The position numbers and the translations under genes are program-made. This document shows, piece by piece, positions 1 through 30,277 of a stretch of 64,000 nt of DNA. The number at the start of each line of letters is the position of its first letter. Within the stretch, counting starts at the first letter, position 1. The notes under the pieces were generated by a model. That model ran no database searches, had not been told where the DNA came from, and worked only from the letters and a program-made list of their open reading frames with translations. The stretch is from Larimichthys crocea (lineage: Eukaryota; Chordata; Actinopteri; Sciaenidae): NCBI RefSeq assembly GCF_000972845.2, contig NC_040025.1, positions 23,039,846 through 23,103,845 of the forward strand, read 5' to 3'.

Positions 1-1000
1 TTTCTCTTTTTGAGCTGCAGTCTCGATGATTGCTTTCTCAAGGAATCAGTCTGTCTTGCAGCACTCTTAAATGCACAACAAAAGATCTGCAAAACTGCAT
101 ATTTACAAGAAGGAGAAAAAAAAGATGAGGGTTTGTATTTCATGTTTGAACAACTTCAATCGTAGGTGGACTATTAATGATCCCTTTTTAACCTCTTGTA
201 CATAAACCGTGTGACCAGAATCAAACTGATTATTCGTTTTTGTTGCTTACCAGTGTTTTTTTGGGGGGGGTTATTTTCGTAATCTTTGAGCAGGTAATCT
301 GTGGGAAGGCCTTTTTACTTTATGGATTTCAGTTTTGCTCAAGCCTCAAGGCCTCAGATGCAGTTTGTCACAGATTTTCAGTTAATTTTTTTTTTTGTGA
401 GTTTAAGGCTTGTCCAAACCCTTTAACCCTGGATTATATTGTGCAGCTAGTACTGGGTTTTTTTGTACTCCGCAGACAACACCCCCCGTGAGGGTTGGCT
501 TGTGGCTTTATAAGACACAAACATTGGGTTTACTGAATGCACCCCCCTCTCCTCTCTCCATCCTTTGGAACAGATTCATATTTTTTTTTTCTCCATATGA
601 GCGAGGTCTAACAGAAGATGTCCTTTTTTATTGTATGTCCAATTAAAGATCTTACTTAAAAAAATATATATATCTTGTGTGCCGTGTGATGATGCTTTGT
701 ATGAGGATTACTGAAACATTGACTGCAGTAACGACGTGACCTATATCCTGCTAATTATATAATAAATTCTCTTTGATTAAGGGGGGAAATAAACAGCGGC
801 GGTTTGGTTTGATGGAGCGGTTTGTGTTTCAACTTGAAGAAAAAAAATCTGTGGTTGAAGCTTTTTTCACTAATCGATGGTCCACTACATTATTTTCACA
901 TCGACCATGAGTGAAAGTGGAGCGGTTGCACTGGAAGTCTTTTTTTTTTATTTATTATTTTTTTGGTGTTACAATATAACCAGAGAGCGGTGACTGTACC
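1..1000. other. Flanking region, possible 3' UTR end of an unseen upstream gene
   Basis: No coding exon is recognised here. The sequence is T-rich with long T runs. It contains an ATTAAA poly(A)-signal variant at 642-647 followed by an A-rich stretch, and AATAAA-like hexamers near 760-795. This fits the end of a plus-strand transcript whose body lies to the left of the window, but nothing identifies the gene. The short open frames at 240-650 show no codon bias or family resemblance. Confidence 0.3.
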
Positions 1001-1009
1001 GGGCTGACT

Positions 1010-1021
1010 CGCGCATGCGCA
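1010..1021. promoter_or_regulatory. Palindromic NRF1 site in the l3mbtl1 promoter
   Basis: CGCGCATGCGCA is an exact match to the NRF1 consensus YGCGCAYGCGCR. It sits about 35 bp before the first plausible splice donor of the next gene, in a short CpG-containing patch within AT-rich sequence. NRF1 sites of this kind are typical of TATA-less promoters of broadly expressed vertebrate genes. I infer that this is the core promoter of l3mbtl1. Confidence 0.6.
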
Positions 1022-1055
1022 GTCGAAGCCCCGGAGCCGCAGGAGATCAGAGCTG
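1022..1055 (+). other. l3mbtl1: Probable non-coding exon 1 of l3mbtl1
   Basis: A short GC-rich stretch immediately after the NRF1 site ends in AGCTG|GTAAGCC, a strong splice donor at 1056. There is no ATG in it. The next plausible exon begins at 2790 after TTTCCAG, and the start codon follows at 2822, so this stretch would be 5' UTR. The transcription start itself cannot be fixed from sequence. Confidence 0.45.
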
Positions 1056-2821
1056 GTAAGCCAAATTTCAGTTTCCGAAATCATCCGTAACCACGAATTA
1101 ATTTCACATTTACCATTTTCCTCTAATTGATCCAAGAGCAGCAGACATGAACATCTTTTTACCACACCCGCTGTTAAGTGTTATGTGTGTTTTTCTTTTT
1201 TTAAATCACCGTTTTGGCGTTACGGATAGTGACAACCACAAAGCTTTTCATCTTAAAAAAAACATATTTGATAATGGCAGGCGTTTAATGATCCTAATCG
1301 AGTTAAACACTTTTAATTAATAGACTGAGTCGCGCCGAGGTTGGTGAAATATCAAACATGCTTAACGTTGTTGTGAGGTGAAAATGTTGCTCATTCATTT
1401 GAGGTGCTGCCGGAATGGGTGACAGGGTTCATTTTTCAGTAAATGGGATTTTCACAGCATTTCAGACACTGCTTTTACACATTTTTTTTTTTGCCTCAAG
1501 GATTTCACATCCTCCGCCATTTTAACTGAAATGTATTTTTTGTTGTGCGTGTGTGTGTGTGTGTGTGGAGCGTGTGCGTAAACATAAAGGGCTTTTTTAT
1601 TTTCTTATTGGAGGTAATGGATGGCTGTTAAAAAGTCATACAGGGTCATGGTTATTGATGGAGGAAGGCACCTCTGCTCTGCCATTATTCTGTAAGATGA
1701 CATTTATTTATTAAAAGTGACTTGTTTTTTTATAAGTAGGGGGAAAGCTCCTGTAGAAAAGTATTTTTGCTGTAGTTTTATGTAGGTTAAATCTCAGAAA
1801 ATGGAAATAAAGAAATGTATTTTTTTCTTTTCCTTTGGTTTTATTTTGAAAAGGCAAATTTACATAATGTACAGAACTATTCTTACATAGACCTCCTTTC
1901 CAGTTTTTACATAAATACACATACATATGCATTTACAGAGAAATTAATCACTAATAATTCATGAGTGCCAGAACTCTAAACTAAATTTCTCAGCCCTCTT
2001 CACTTCCAGGCATATATATATCTATGCATACCCTCACCATCTCTACTGTAGATCTCACAGTATATTAAAAAATAACTATATCCAGTAGAAACAAGGGAGC
2101 TTACATCTCTATTTTTCACATCAGGAAAAAGTAGCATGAAACTTCAGTGGAGTCATAAAAAAGTCTGCTTGCACTGAGCTTATAAATTAAATCCATTTAT
2201 TCCAAATTTGCTAGAATTTGTCTATTTTGAATCCTCAGAGAATAAGTGAGCTTGGAAATAAAGAAATATGAATTAAGATGATAAGTGTATCAGGAGATGT
2301 TCTGTGGTCAGAAGTGGTATAGCTTATCTTATTTCCTGTTCTAATGGATGCTCTTCTCCATACATTTTTATACATTAACATTCAGATATTTCAAACAACA
2401 TTTTTCTTTAGCTGCTTATCTTCATCATTGTTGCAGGAGACTGGAGCCTATCCCAGCTGACAGCCAGAACAAGTCAAATAAGATACAATACAATACAATT
2501 TTAAGTAAAAACCTGGAGCCATATAAATAAAATCTAACAAAACAGAGTAAAAGAAAATATGCATAAGTGTACTGTCTAAGTATGGACATGTAAAATCTGA
2601 CCACCCTTGAATGGGATAAGTAAAAAACCTTTGGATGAGCCACAGAGGAGGGATCCCTCTTCTATGATGGTTTTAGACAGGACCTGGACCACAAAACCCA
2701 TCATGCTGTTCCTGCTGTAAACCTGTTACCCTGTTAGTCTTTTGTAACAGAACAGCTTTGACATCTTCCTCACACTCTTTGATTTCCAGCGCTCCGGAGT
2801 AAGGGACAGGGACACACCGTT

Positions 2822-15097
<12,276 letters not shown>

Positions 15098-15220
15098 TCC
15101 CGCCCTCACTCATCGGGGGTCGTCGGGCCGCCAATCATCATGTGCCAAATTCATTCTGTTGCAGGGAAAAAGACCCTGATCCCTTTTTCATGTGTTTGGT
15201 GTCCTGTACCCATCAGAGAG

Positions 15221-15246
15221 AGGGAGGAGGGGAGGGGGGAGGGGGG
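15221..15246 (+). promoter_or_regulatory. G-quadruplex-capable tract in l3mbtl1 3' UTR
   Basis: Four or more runs of at least three G separated by one to four bases (GGG at 15222, then GGGG and two GGGGGG runs) begin about 125 nt after the stop codon on the sense strand. The sequence fits the general G3+N1-7 quadruplex rule. Function is inferred only. Confidence 0.4.
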
Positions 15247-15582
15247 AAGGTGAGGTCCGATCAGGGTTAAATGGTAGATTAAAGGAGAGGGTGGAAGAAG
15301 GGAAATAATGAAAATCAGATTTTTTATTTTTTATTTTTTGAATGACGGACAAATTAGTGTGGAGGGTGGATAGAAGGAGGCTGCTGAAGGTGAGGTCAAA
15401 CATTACAAGTTTTTTGAGTTTGGTGGTTTTCACAACTGATGCGTTTAGTTCATTACCAAACATCACCTGAACATCACAGGCAGAGTTTCACATCTGTCAC
15501 AGATCTGCCAGTTTATGATATGTTTGGTTAAACTGTGATTATATCCAACTGGGTTTTTTTTTATGCTGAGTTTTCTATTTGT

Positions 15583-15735
15583 GCTTTGAAAGCCTGTGTG
15601 AAAAAATAGTAGAAATTCAGGGAGGGAAAGAAATCACATTTCTACAGCCAGAACCTTTAACACCTCAGATGAGTGTAAAAATGTAATTTCTTTCCCTCCC
15701 TGAATTTCTATTATTTTCACACAGGCTTTCAAAGC
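15583..15735. repeat. Long near-perfect inverted repeat (hairpin) in l3mbtl1 3' UTR
   Basis: The left arm 15583-15634 and right arm 15686-15735 are reverse complements over about 50 bp, with only a small indel and substitution patch near the middle. They are separated by a 51-bp loop. Outer ends are GCTTTGAAAGCCTGTGTG and its complement. In the mRNA this would fold into a stem much longer than a microRNA precursor. It may be a young MITE or palindromic insertion. Confidence 0.9.
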
Positions 15736-17025
15736 TGAATGAAACAGATTTCTTTGAAAAGACAACCTGCTTCTGGTTCTTCTTCTGTAAACATGGCGTC
15801 AGCATCTTGCTGCAGCTCACAACCATCCAAGAGATACTAGTATTATTTGTACTTTCACTTCCTGAATGAGAATCCTTCCTATTGATGCAAGCCTTAACAA
15901 GTCAGCTGAAAGTGTACCTACTACCTTACAGAGGTGGACCAAATTTATTGAGTACTGTACCTAGATTTGAACTAAATCATCAGTTCAAAAACCCCTAAAA
16001 CGGCAGGTGAAATCATCAAAATGGGGGAAAATGCTGAAATACTCAATGCACAAATAGAAACTGAAGAAAATAAGAGGGTTGACTAAAAGGGAAGAGATGG
16101 GGAGGACTTGGCAGGGGGGAAACATGGCCAAAAAGCAAGTAAGAGGAGTTAAATGCAGTAGACGAGGCTGGTCAGTGAGGCAAGCTTCACATTTTGTGCA
16201 ATAAAACAGTTAATAGAGAAGTACTGTATTCAGTAACACTTTTTTTTTTAATTACAGCTCCTTTATGTTGTCAGAGTAATTCTTAAGTTGTAACAGAATA
16301 ACATGAAATAAATAAGCTACTTTGTTCAGACTATTGTAAAAAGATTCAGGTTTATGAGAGGAAGCCTTTCTTCAGTTTCCTGAGTATTCTGAAGTATTAG
16401 TCGTTTGTGTTTACTGCCTCGAAACTCTCCACACTGGAACTTACTGCACCGTTAATGTAAAAATTCAAATGATACGGGAGCTGTAATTTAAAATGTTACC
16501 CTCTTCTATAGAATCAGAGTCAGAGATCAAACAACACAGTGTTATGAGTTTTTATATCTATATGCAAAACATGTTAAATTATTATTTTTGCACCTCTAAA
16601 TGGACGAATAGGACAGTTTGTATTGGCATTTTAGCACAACTGTGAATCCCGAATGGATTTTACACAATGATGTTCCCACACTTGGTCACTAGAGAGTGCA
16701 AAAATCCACATTTTAGCACTATAAACATGGATTTGGGATACAGTCAATGAAGCTCTCAGCAGTTTTCATGTGATGGAAACTGTGTTTTTGAAATGTTTAC
16801 ATTTTATGTCAGGATTGGTTCAAAGACACTGTATGGACTTGATATTGTCAGATGAAAAGTTATTTTACTGGACTGTTTTAAGGGCTCTTGGAATCTTATT
16901 TGTGTGTCTCTCTGGTGGGATTTGTGTATGTGAGTATGTGTGTGTGTGTGTGTGCAAGCGCGAGTGTGTGCGTTTCAAGATAATCTGGGGTCACAAATGT
17001 CATTCTATCCATATGAATTAATAAA

Positions 17026-18249
17026 CGTCCAAAGTTGTCTTGTCTGAGTAAAGCCACCTCCTCTTGTCTTATCTGAGGGAACACACACACTGCATTTCCT
17101 GTGTTTGTGCAGGTGTGTTGTGTGTGTTGACTATAAACTTACTTTGCTTATATCACATCCCCCTATTGACCATATTGTCGTCAACAGTTGGCTGTGGTGG
17201 TGACAGCTCCTTTCACGCCCTTTCTCCTTTCATTGCTTATCTTCTTGTTCCACTGCACAGGCCAGAAAAACAGGCCTGGCTGATAACCTGTAGCCAGACT
17301 CCAAAATGAAAGCACTCAATTAACTGTTTGGTGGTAAATGGTTTATACAATGAGGAAGGGCATGTGTGCAGGACTTATATTTTTTATCCTTTTGGAAAGC
17401 TGCAGCCCAGAAGAGACACTCCTGCTCTGTTGCCTCAAAAATAAAAGCATGCTAAAATGTTTCCATCCTTTAAAATGTTATTTGATACAGTGCAGAAAGA
17501 TGCATGTACAGAGTTTGTAGCAAGAGGGCTGTTTTCACATTCATCTGCTGGAAAAGGGAAAGTTTGAAATCTTCTGTGCAGCAGTTAAACCTTAAAATAT
17601 TTCCATATTCAGAAGCTCTGGGTTTGTCAAAGAGAAGAGAATACGAATATTTAGTTTAACTTTTTTGTGGGGAAACCATACCTGAACTTTTTTGTGGGGA
17701 AACCATACCTGAAACACATAATTATTCAAACATAAATACTTTCATACAGTATTGTATGTCTGGGGGGAATCTTTAAGTAAAATGACTGCAGTAATAGTAA
17801 AATAAATTAATAAAGTAATAGTAAATTAAAATTAATAAATAGAGTAAATGACATAAATAAACTGCTCATTTATAATTATGCTGAGAGCAGTAAACTGTAT
17901 TTTCCCAATATTATTAAATATGTAATATTTTAAACAGATGTCTGTGTCTGTGCAACAAAAAATTCAATATGTTAGAAATTAAACAACTCTGCCATAGTGT
18001 CTGCTGAGCCTGGTTACATTGCAGTTGTAATTGCAGTTCAGTTGTAGCTCTTTGCATTTTACTTTACTGTCCATCAGGAAACTCTGTAAATCGTAGCAAT
18101 AACATCATCAACCAACATCATCAATCGACATCAGGGGAAAAGCAGAAAATATGAGTCATGAAAGCTAGTTAGTGTATTAGGCGTGTATAGAAGTACATAT
18201 TTTATATTATATATATTATGTCATCTATACAAATATGTTTTATTTTGAA
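17026..18249. other. Intergenic region between l3mbtl1 and sgk2
   Basis: AT-rich sequence with no recognised gene. It contains a perfect 27-bp tandem duplication at 17658-17684 and 17685-17711 (unit begins AACTTTTTTGTGGGG) and TA-rich simple sequence around 17800-17930 and 18195-18230. Confidence 0.7.
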
Positions 18250-18494
18250 AGCGGTCCGGAAGTTAGATTCTTTTGACGTCTGGACAGCCTCACACACAAG
18301 TGTGAGCTCCGCCTCGCTTTGAACCTCTGAAACTGTTCATCAATGATTCACTGTCTTCAAGTCGACCTTCCCTCATGGCCGTCTGAAATCTAACAGAAAA
18401 CTGACCTCAGATCAGCCTCCTGCAGCTCAGCCAGCACTCTGCTGTGAGTCTCCTCAGTGTCCAGCACACTGATCTCCTCAACCTCTGCACACAG
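18250..18494 (+). other. sgk2: Probable promoter and non-coding exon 1 of sgk2
   Basis: A locally GC-richer segment ends in CACACAG|GTGAGC, a strong donor at 18495. Its only in-frame ATGs stop within a few codons. The next in-phase exon starts at 20090, so this would be the 5' UTR exon. The left boundary is a guess from composition. Confidence 0.4.
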
Positions 18495-19898
18495 GTGAGC
18501 AAACTCTACTGAGTTCACACCAGACTGTCTGTGTGCTGTGTTGTTATTCTTGAATTACAGAGATTATTTTCCATGCTGGAGGATAAAACTGGATTTTCTC
18601 CTTATCAATGTTATGTTTTGTTCTTAAAAGCTGTCATGATCCACAACCTTATTGTGTGTTATGATGCTAATATTTATATGTTGTAAAACATGATATCTGA
18701 GTTTATAGTGCCCTCAGGTTATTGAATTCCTTTCCACATCACTATTAGTCTATGCAGATGTCAGGCTGTGATTTATATAGGATTCTCATTATGTTTGTTG
18801 GTCTTTGAATCTGTGCTGAGAAACTTATAACACTCTTATTCAGATCACAGACTTGTAGTTTTAATATTCATGAGAAGGCTCCGTGGTAACTAAATCATGT
18901 CTCTTGTCTGAGGCACTGTGGCAGAGTTTAGGCTGATTTGTTGAGTCTGGACGTCCTTGTTGGCAAAATTGGTATAGTTATAGTTATATATATATATATA
19001 TATACAGTAAATGCTTGTGCTCATTTTAAATACCTGCAGATTCTTTGTCCCTTTATGCCTTTATTTATTAACAATCCTTTGCTGTGAGGATTAATTCCCC
19101 CTTTAGTATATTCAGAAGGTGGATTTGAGTTTTTATCTTGAAGTGAGTTACTTATCCAAATGGCAAAAGATAAACTGGGAAACTGAGAATCAATATGTAT
19201 TCCATTATCTATTTACATCGTTGATCCAATTCTGTGTAAATCAAATCAGTCTTTTCTTAAACTGCGATAAACGTGGGTATGACTTGGTAAAATGCACAAT
19301 TTAAATACTGTAATTTTTTTTTTTTTGCAGCGGACTGGGTGGCCTTAATTCATTTATGCATTATGTATGATTTATGTATTTTCTTACAAAGAAGTCAGTG
19401 ATATCATGTAGGTTAATTTACAAAGGGAAAAATAAATGATCAATCAGTGCTAGATCTTGACCGGGAGTTATAGATGCTTATATTTTGACGTAAATCTCTC
19501 ATGATACTTATGAACCTCCTCATGTTATTAGTATGCTAATTCAGGGATATCTTTTAATTACTGCAGCATTTTCCGTTTGTGAAGCTAGATTAATTTAATG
19601 TCGATCTACACATCATGTGTTGTGTGATTAGAATAAATTCAATCTGATAGTAACAATTGTGACTTTTCATTCTGTGTGTGTGAGAGAGAGACCTTGGTCA
19701 TCCCGTATGCTTTCACAGATATGACAATATTGACAATGTAAACGTGCTCACTGATACAGTCCCTAGACACACGCACACATGCACGCACACACGCACAGAC
19801 ACAGTGTCCTCCATTGTGTTTCTGTTGTTCCAGCATCTTACTCACAAACTAGATCTACCAGCTCCTCTGGATCCCACTGAGGTCAGCAGTCGATTAGG

Positions 19899-19900
<2 letters not shown>

Positions 19901-19941
<41 letters not shown>
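19901..19941. repeat. (AC)n microsatellite in sgk2 intron 1
   Basis: About 20 uninterrupted AC units. A second, imperfect alternating purine-pyrimidine CACACACGCAC stretch lies just upstream at about 19766-19803. Confidence 0.95.
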
Positions 19942-19943
<2 letters not shown>

Positions 19944-20130
19944 CAGACAAGAGAAGCTTCCTCTGAGTTCAGGCTCATGAGAGAAACTGTATCTGTGAAG
20001 AGGTTGGATGGATAAAGGTTGATGGTTTAAAGCCCAAACTGTTGCTCATGTACAGCTGCTGACCCTCAGGACTAACTCTCCTCTCACAGGTCGGACAAAC
20101 ACTGATGCTAGATCTCCAGTGGAATGGATA

Positions 20131-27158
<7,028 letters not shown>

Positions 27159-29917
27159 GGCATGACTTAACTGTTTGAAACTTTGTACATACCTCTGAGT
27201 TAAGAGCTCATGAAAATGAGACCTCCTTGTGTACCACTGCAGAAATCCCACATGGATCTATCGTGTTTGATGACTGCTATTCCTAATTGTTCCTCTTGAG
27301 GGTGTAGTAGAAAGGGAGGGTGCCTGCAATGGAAACTGTTAAGGTTAAAATATGTCAAACTTTTTTGCCTGGAAGTCCCATGCCTGTTCTTAGAGAGATA
27401 GTGAGGATCGACATAAATGTGTTACCAAATATACAGAGCTCACAAGTAGGAGCATCTTTAAGATACAGTCCAAACTATCTTTATTCAATTTGTTTGCAGT
27501 GGAATGAAGAACAAGTGAAACTGGATTTACCCAAAATGTGTGTTTTATAATTCTTTTGTGAACTGAAATGATTATACTGTACATTGTCTTCCTGTGTACA
27601 GCCAAACTTTGGGCTTTATTTTTCTGAAAAGTGGAACAGATGTGAGTGCAAGCTAAATCTCCAAGTGCAAATGCAATTAAAAAAAAGAATTGGTGACCCC
27701 AGGCATTGGCAAAAACCAGGCACAGCTGGCTCTGAGAAATGCAGAATCAGCAGGTGAGCTTTAGTAATCACCAATCACATGAGCTCCTCTCATCCTCTTT
27801 AAGGTTACGGACACACATACATAAATGCTGGGAACTTTGTCGAACGAAGCTTCAGTCAATAGCAAAGACAGGTGATGGTCACTCCCCAGCATTTGTGTAT
27901 GTGTGACGAGAGCCTAAAAGCAGCAACAGGTCAAACAGAAAGAGAGAGAGGCTGAGATGTCTGAGAGAAAAGCCCATCTCCAAGCACCCGAAGTTCCAAC
28001 AGAAAACATTCACAACATCCCAAATATGCTATACATGGTAGAATGAATAGGCAGCTGATGTTTGCAGCTAATTAAAGGTCCAGTGTGTAGAAGTTAGGCT
28101 TATAATGTAACATGCAGAACTGTGTTTTCATTAGTGTATAATCACCTGAAAATAAGAATCATTATGTTTCTATTACCTCAGAATGAGCCTTTTATATCTA
28201 CAGATGCCGTGGGTACTCTTGTTGAACTGTCATGTTTTTACATTGGTCTGGAACAAACAAACTAAACTGGCTCTTTCATGTTTTTCGCATGTTTCCTTGC
28301 CCACCATAGTTTCTCCTTCCCATTAGGAAGGACAGGGTGAGGCGATGGGACTGCAATCAGCAACTACACCACTAGGTGCCACTAAATCCCACACACTAGT
28401 CCTTTAATATCACGTTTAAACTCTGTGTTCTCTTGCGTAAATGGTGTTAATGGTAGGAATCTTTCACAGTCACATTTAATTGTATTTTGATGCGCATACC
28501 AATCTGCAGTAACTTACAGTAGATGAACAAAAATATAGCAAACTTATCATGCATGGAGGGTGTTTTGTGATTTTAGAGGTCTGTGCGCCTGTGTCTCTGC
28601 CAACTAAAACCACAGCAGTTTCCCTATGTCTGCATTTCTGATAAGAGGTGGTCTGAGCAGGTTTAAATTGTAAACGCAATTTTGCTCATTCAAAATGAGC
28701 AATGAAATTGTGCTGCACAGCCTAATCAGCATGAACGCAGCATAAGCTGTGCCTCTTCTCCCACCTGCCGGTACAAACACGTTTGTTTGGTGCCAGGAAA
28801 TTATCAAACAGATGCAGATGCAAAAAATAGACTCATGGCTGAGGAAAATTGCACAAAAACTGCATTTGCCAGAAAAACCAAGCCCTTAGTGTCTCATTTC
28901 TATAGAAAACAGATCTGAGTGAACATATTTCTTATGTGTACACAAAAATAATAACCCCTGGGTTAACTACTGCTTTGAAAGAGGTTGCCATCCAATTAAC
29001 TAAATGAAGAAAGTAAAAAAAAGTGAAAAGTAGTCCCAGAAACAGTGGGAGCATTCTACTGCTTTAACAGTGCAAAGATTTGCATTTGAACATCAATAAT
29101 CAATACACAATTTATTGCTTATTCTCATTGATATGATATGCTAAAGGAAATCAGTCTATTGCATTTTTGGCACAAATGCAGACAGGTCCCTATGTACTTT
29201 GTAATCACCTTTATAAAGTACAGTTCCACATTTCTTACTACTGAAAACCAGATCCATATTGTACTGATCTTCCAGTGCAAAGAGAGCTGAAGTTTTCAGT
29301 CTGTAGAAGTCCATCAAGTGACAGACTCTAAATCACATCAATATGTTTGGTCTTCATTAAAACCAAAAGTAAAAAAAAAATGTGATCAAAGATGAAAAAC
29401 AGCTAATAATATCAGTAATATATAGTGCAGGTGTTTATGGCAGTTATGTGTCAGGATTCATTTGTAGATGATGCACTGATGTTAAAAAATGCTCCATGCA
29501 GCACCTTTTTAAAATGTCAGTCGGTCACAGTATAGTTCTTTATTCTGTTGACTATGGTTTTGTTTAATTGTTAACTGGGAAACTCCTCCATATATGTTTG
29601 TCTGGAGATTATTTGAGCCTGTGATAGCAGACAGTGATTAGTTTTGTTTCATGATACATGTTAGAACAGTTAATGTTGAATGTTGAAAATACTAAATGTA
29701 ACAGCTGTAAATGTACAGTGATAGGATTATATGTACTGTATTAATGTGAGTGTATCAGTGTAAACCATGAAGTGCCTCTCTGCCTGGGGAATCAAGGAGG
29801 TGATTGATGGTGCTTGACGTTGGCAGTGATGGGTGATACATTTGGACATTTGATGTTTTTGAATTTTATTTTCTCATTTATATATACTTTATTCTTGTTT
29901 GTACATTCGATATTAAA
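27159..29917 (+). other. sgk2: sgk2 3' UTR
   Basis: About 2.75 kb without any recognised exon between the stop codon and ATTAAA at 29912-29917, the first convincing poly(A) signal followed by a T/GT-rich stretch. It carries a complete MITE at 28071-28408. An alternative, shorter 3' end cannot be excluded. Confidence 0.55.
28071..28408. mobile_element. MITE with about 19-bp terminal inverted repeats
   Basis: The left end ATTAAAGGTCCAGTGTGTAG is mirrored at the right by CACACACTAGTCCTTTAAT (three mismatches). The element is about 338 bp, has no open frame, and contains the TGCCACTAAATCC phrase near its right end. A second right end of the same family is visible at about 4036-4065 in l3mbtl1. 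It belongs to a common fish non-autonomous DNA-transposon type. The superfamily is not determined. Confidence 0.75.
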
Positions 29918-30235
29918 GATGCTCTTCTAGCTCTTGAACATAGTATGTTCCTATTTACCTTTCTAAAAAACTTCAACGTTCAAATTCATACAATACTGTA
30001 CCAGATGCTTTTTTAAATACACTAACTAACTAACTAATTAATTTCTTCTAATTTTTCTATGTGGTCTACAACGTTAATGAAAAATCACTCTCACCCTCTT
30101 TGTTCACCACGTGCCTTCTCAAACTGTAACCCTGCGTGTCAAGCTGTTTCCTGACTGATCCTGTAAACAGAGAGGTTGCTGTGTGACAGGTCACACTGCC
30201 AGCAGATGCCAACTGAAGCTCCGAGATCCAAGCCT

Positions 30236-30277
<42 letters not shown>

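Larger units (their letters stand above)
15098..17025 (+). other. l3mbtl1: l3mbtl1 3' UTR with poly(A) signal at 17020
   Basis: After the stop codon the sequence holds no further exon. AATAAA at 17020-17025 is a canonical poly(A) signal, followed by GT-rich sequence. Earlier AATAAA hexamers near 16199 and 16308 could give shorter forms. It includes the G-rich tract, the long hairpin and a short (GT)n near 16935. The extent is inferred from signals only. Confidence 0.6.

Noticed and set aside
240..646. Two overlapping open frames at the left edge
   Set aside because: They lie in T-rich sequence with no codon bias, and look like 3' UTR.
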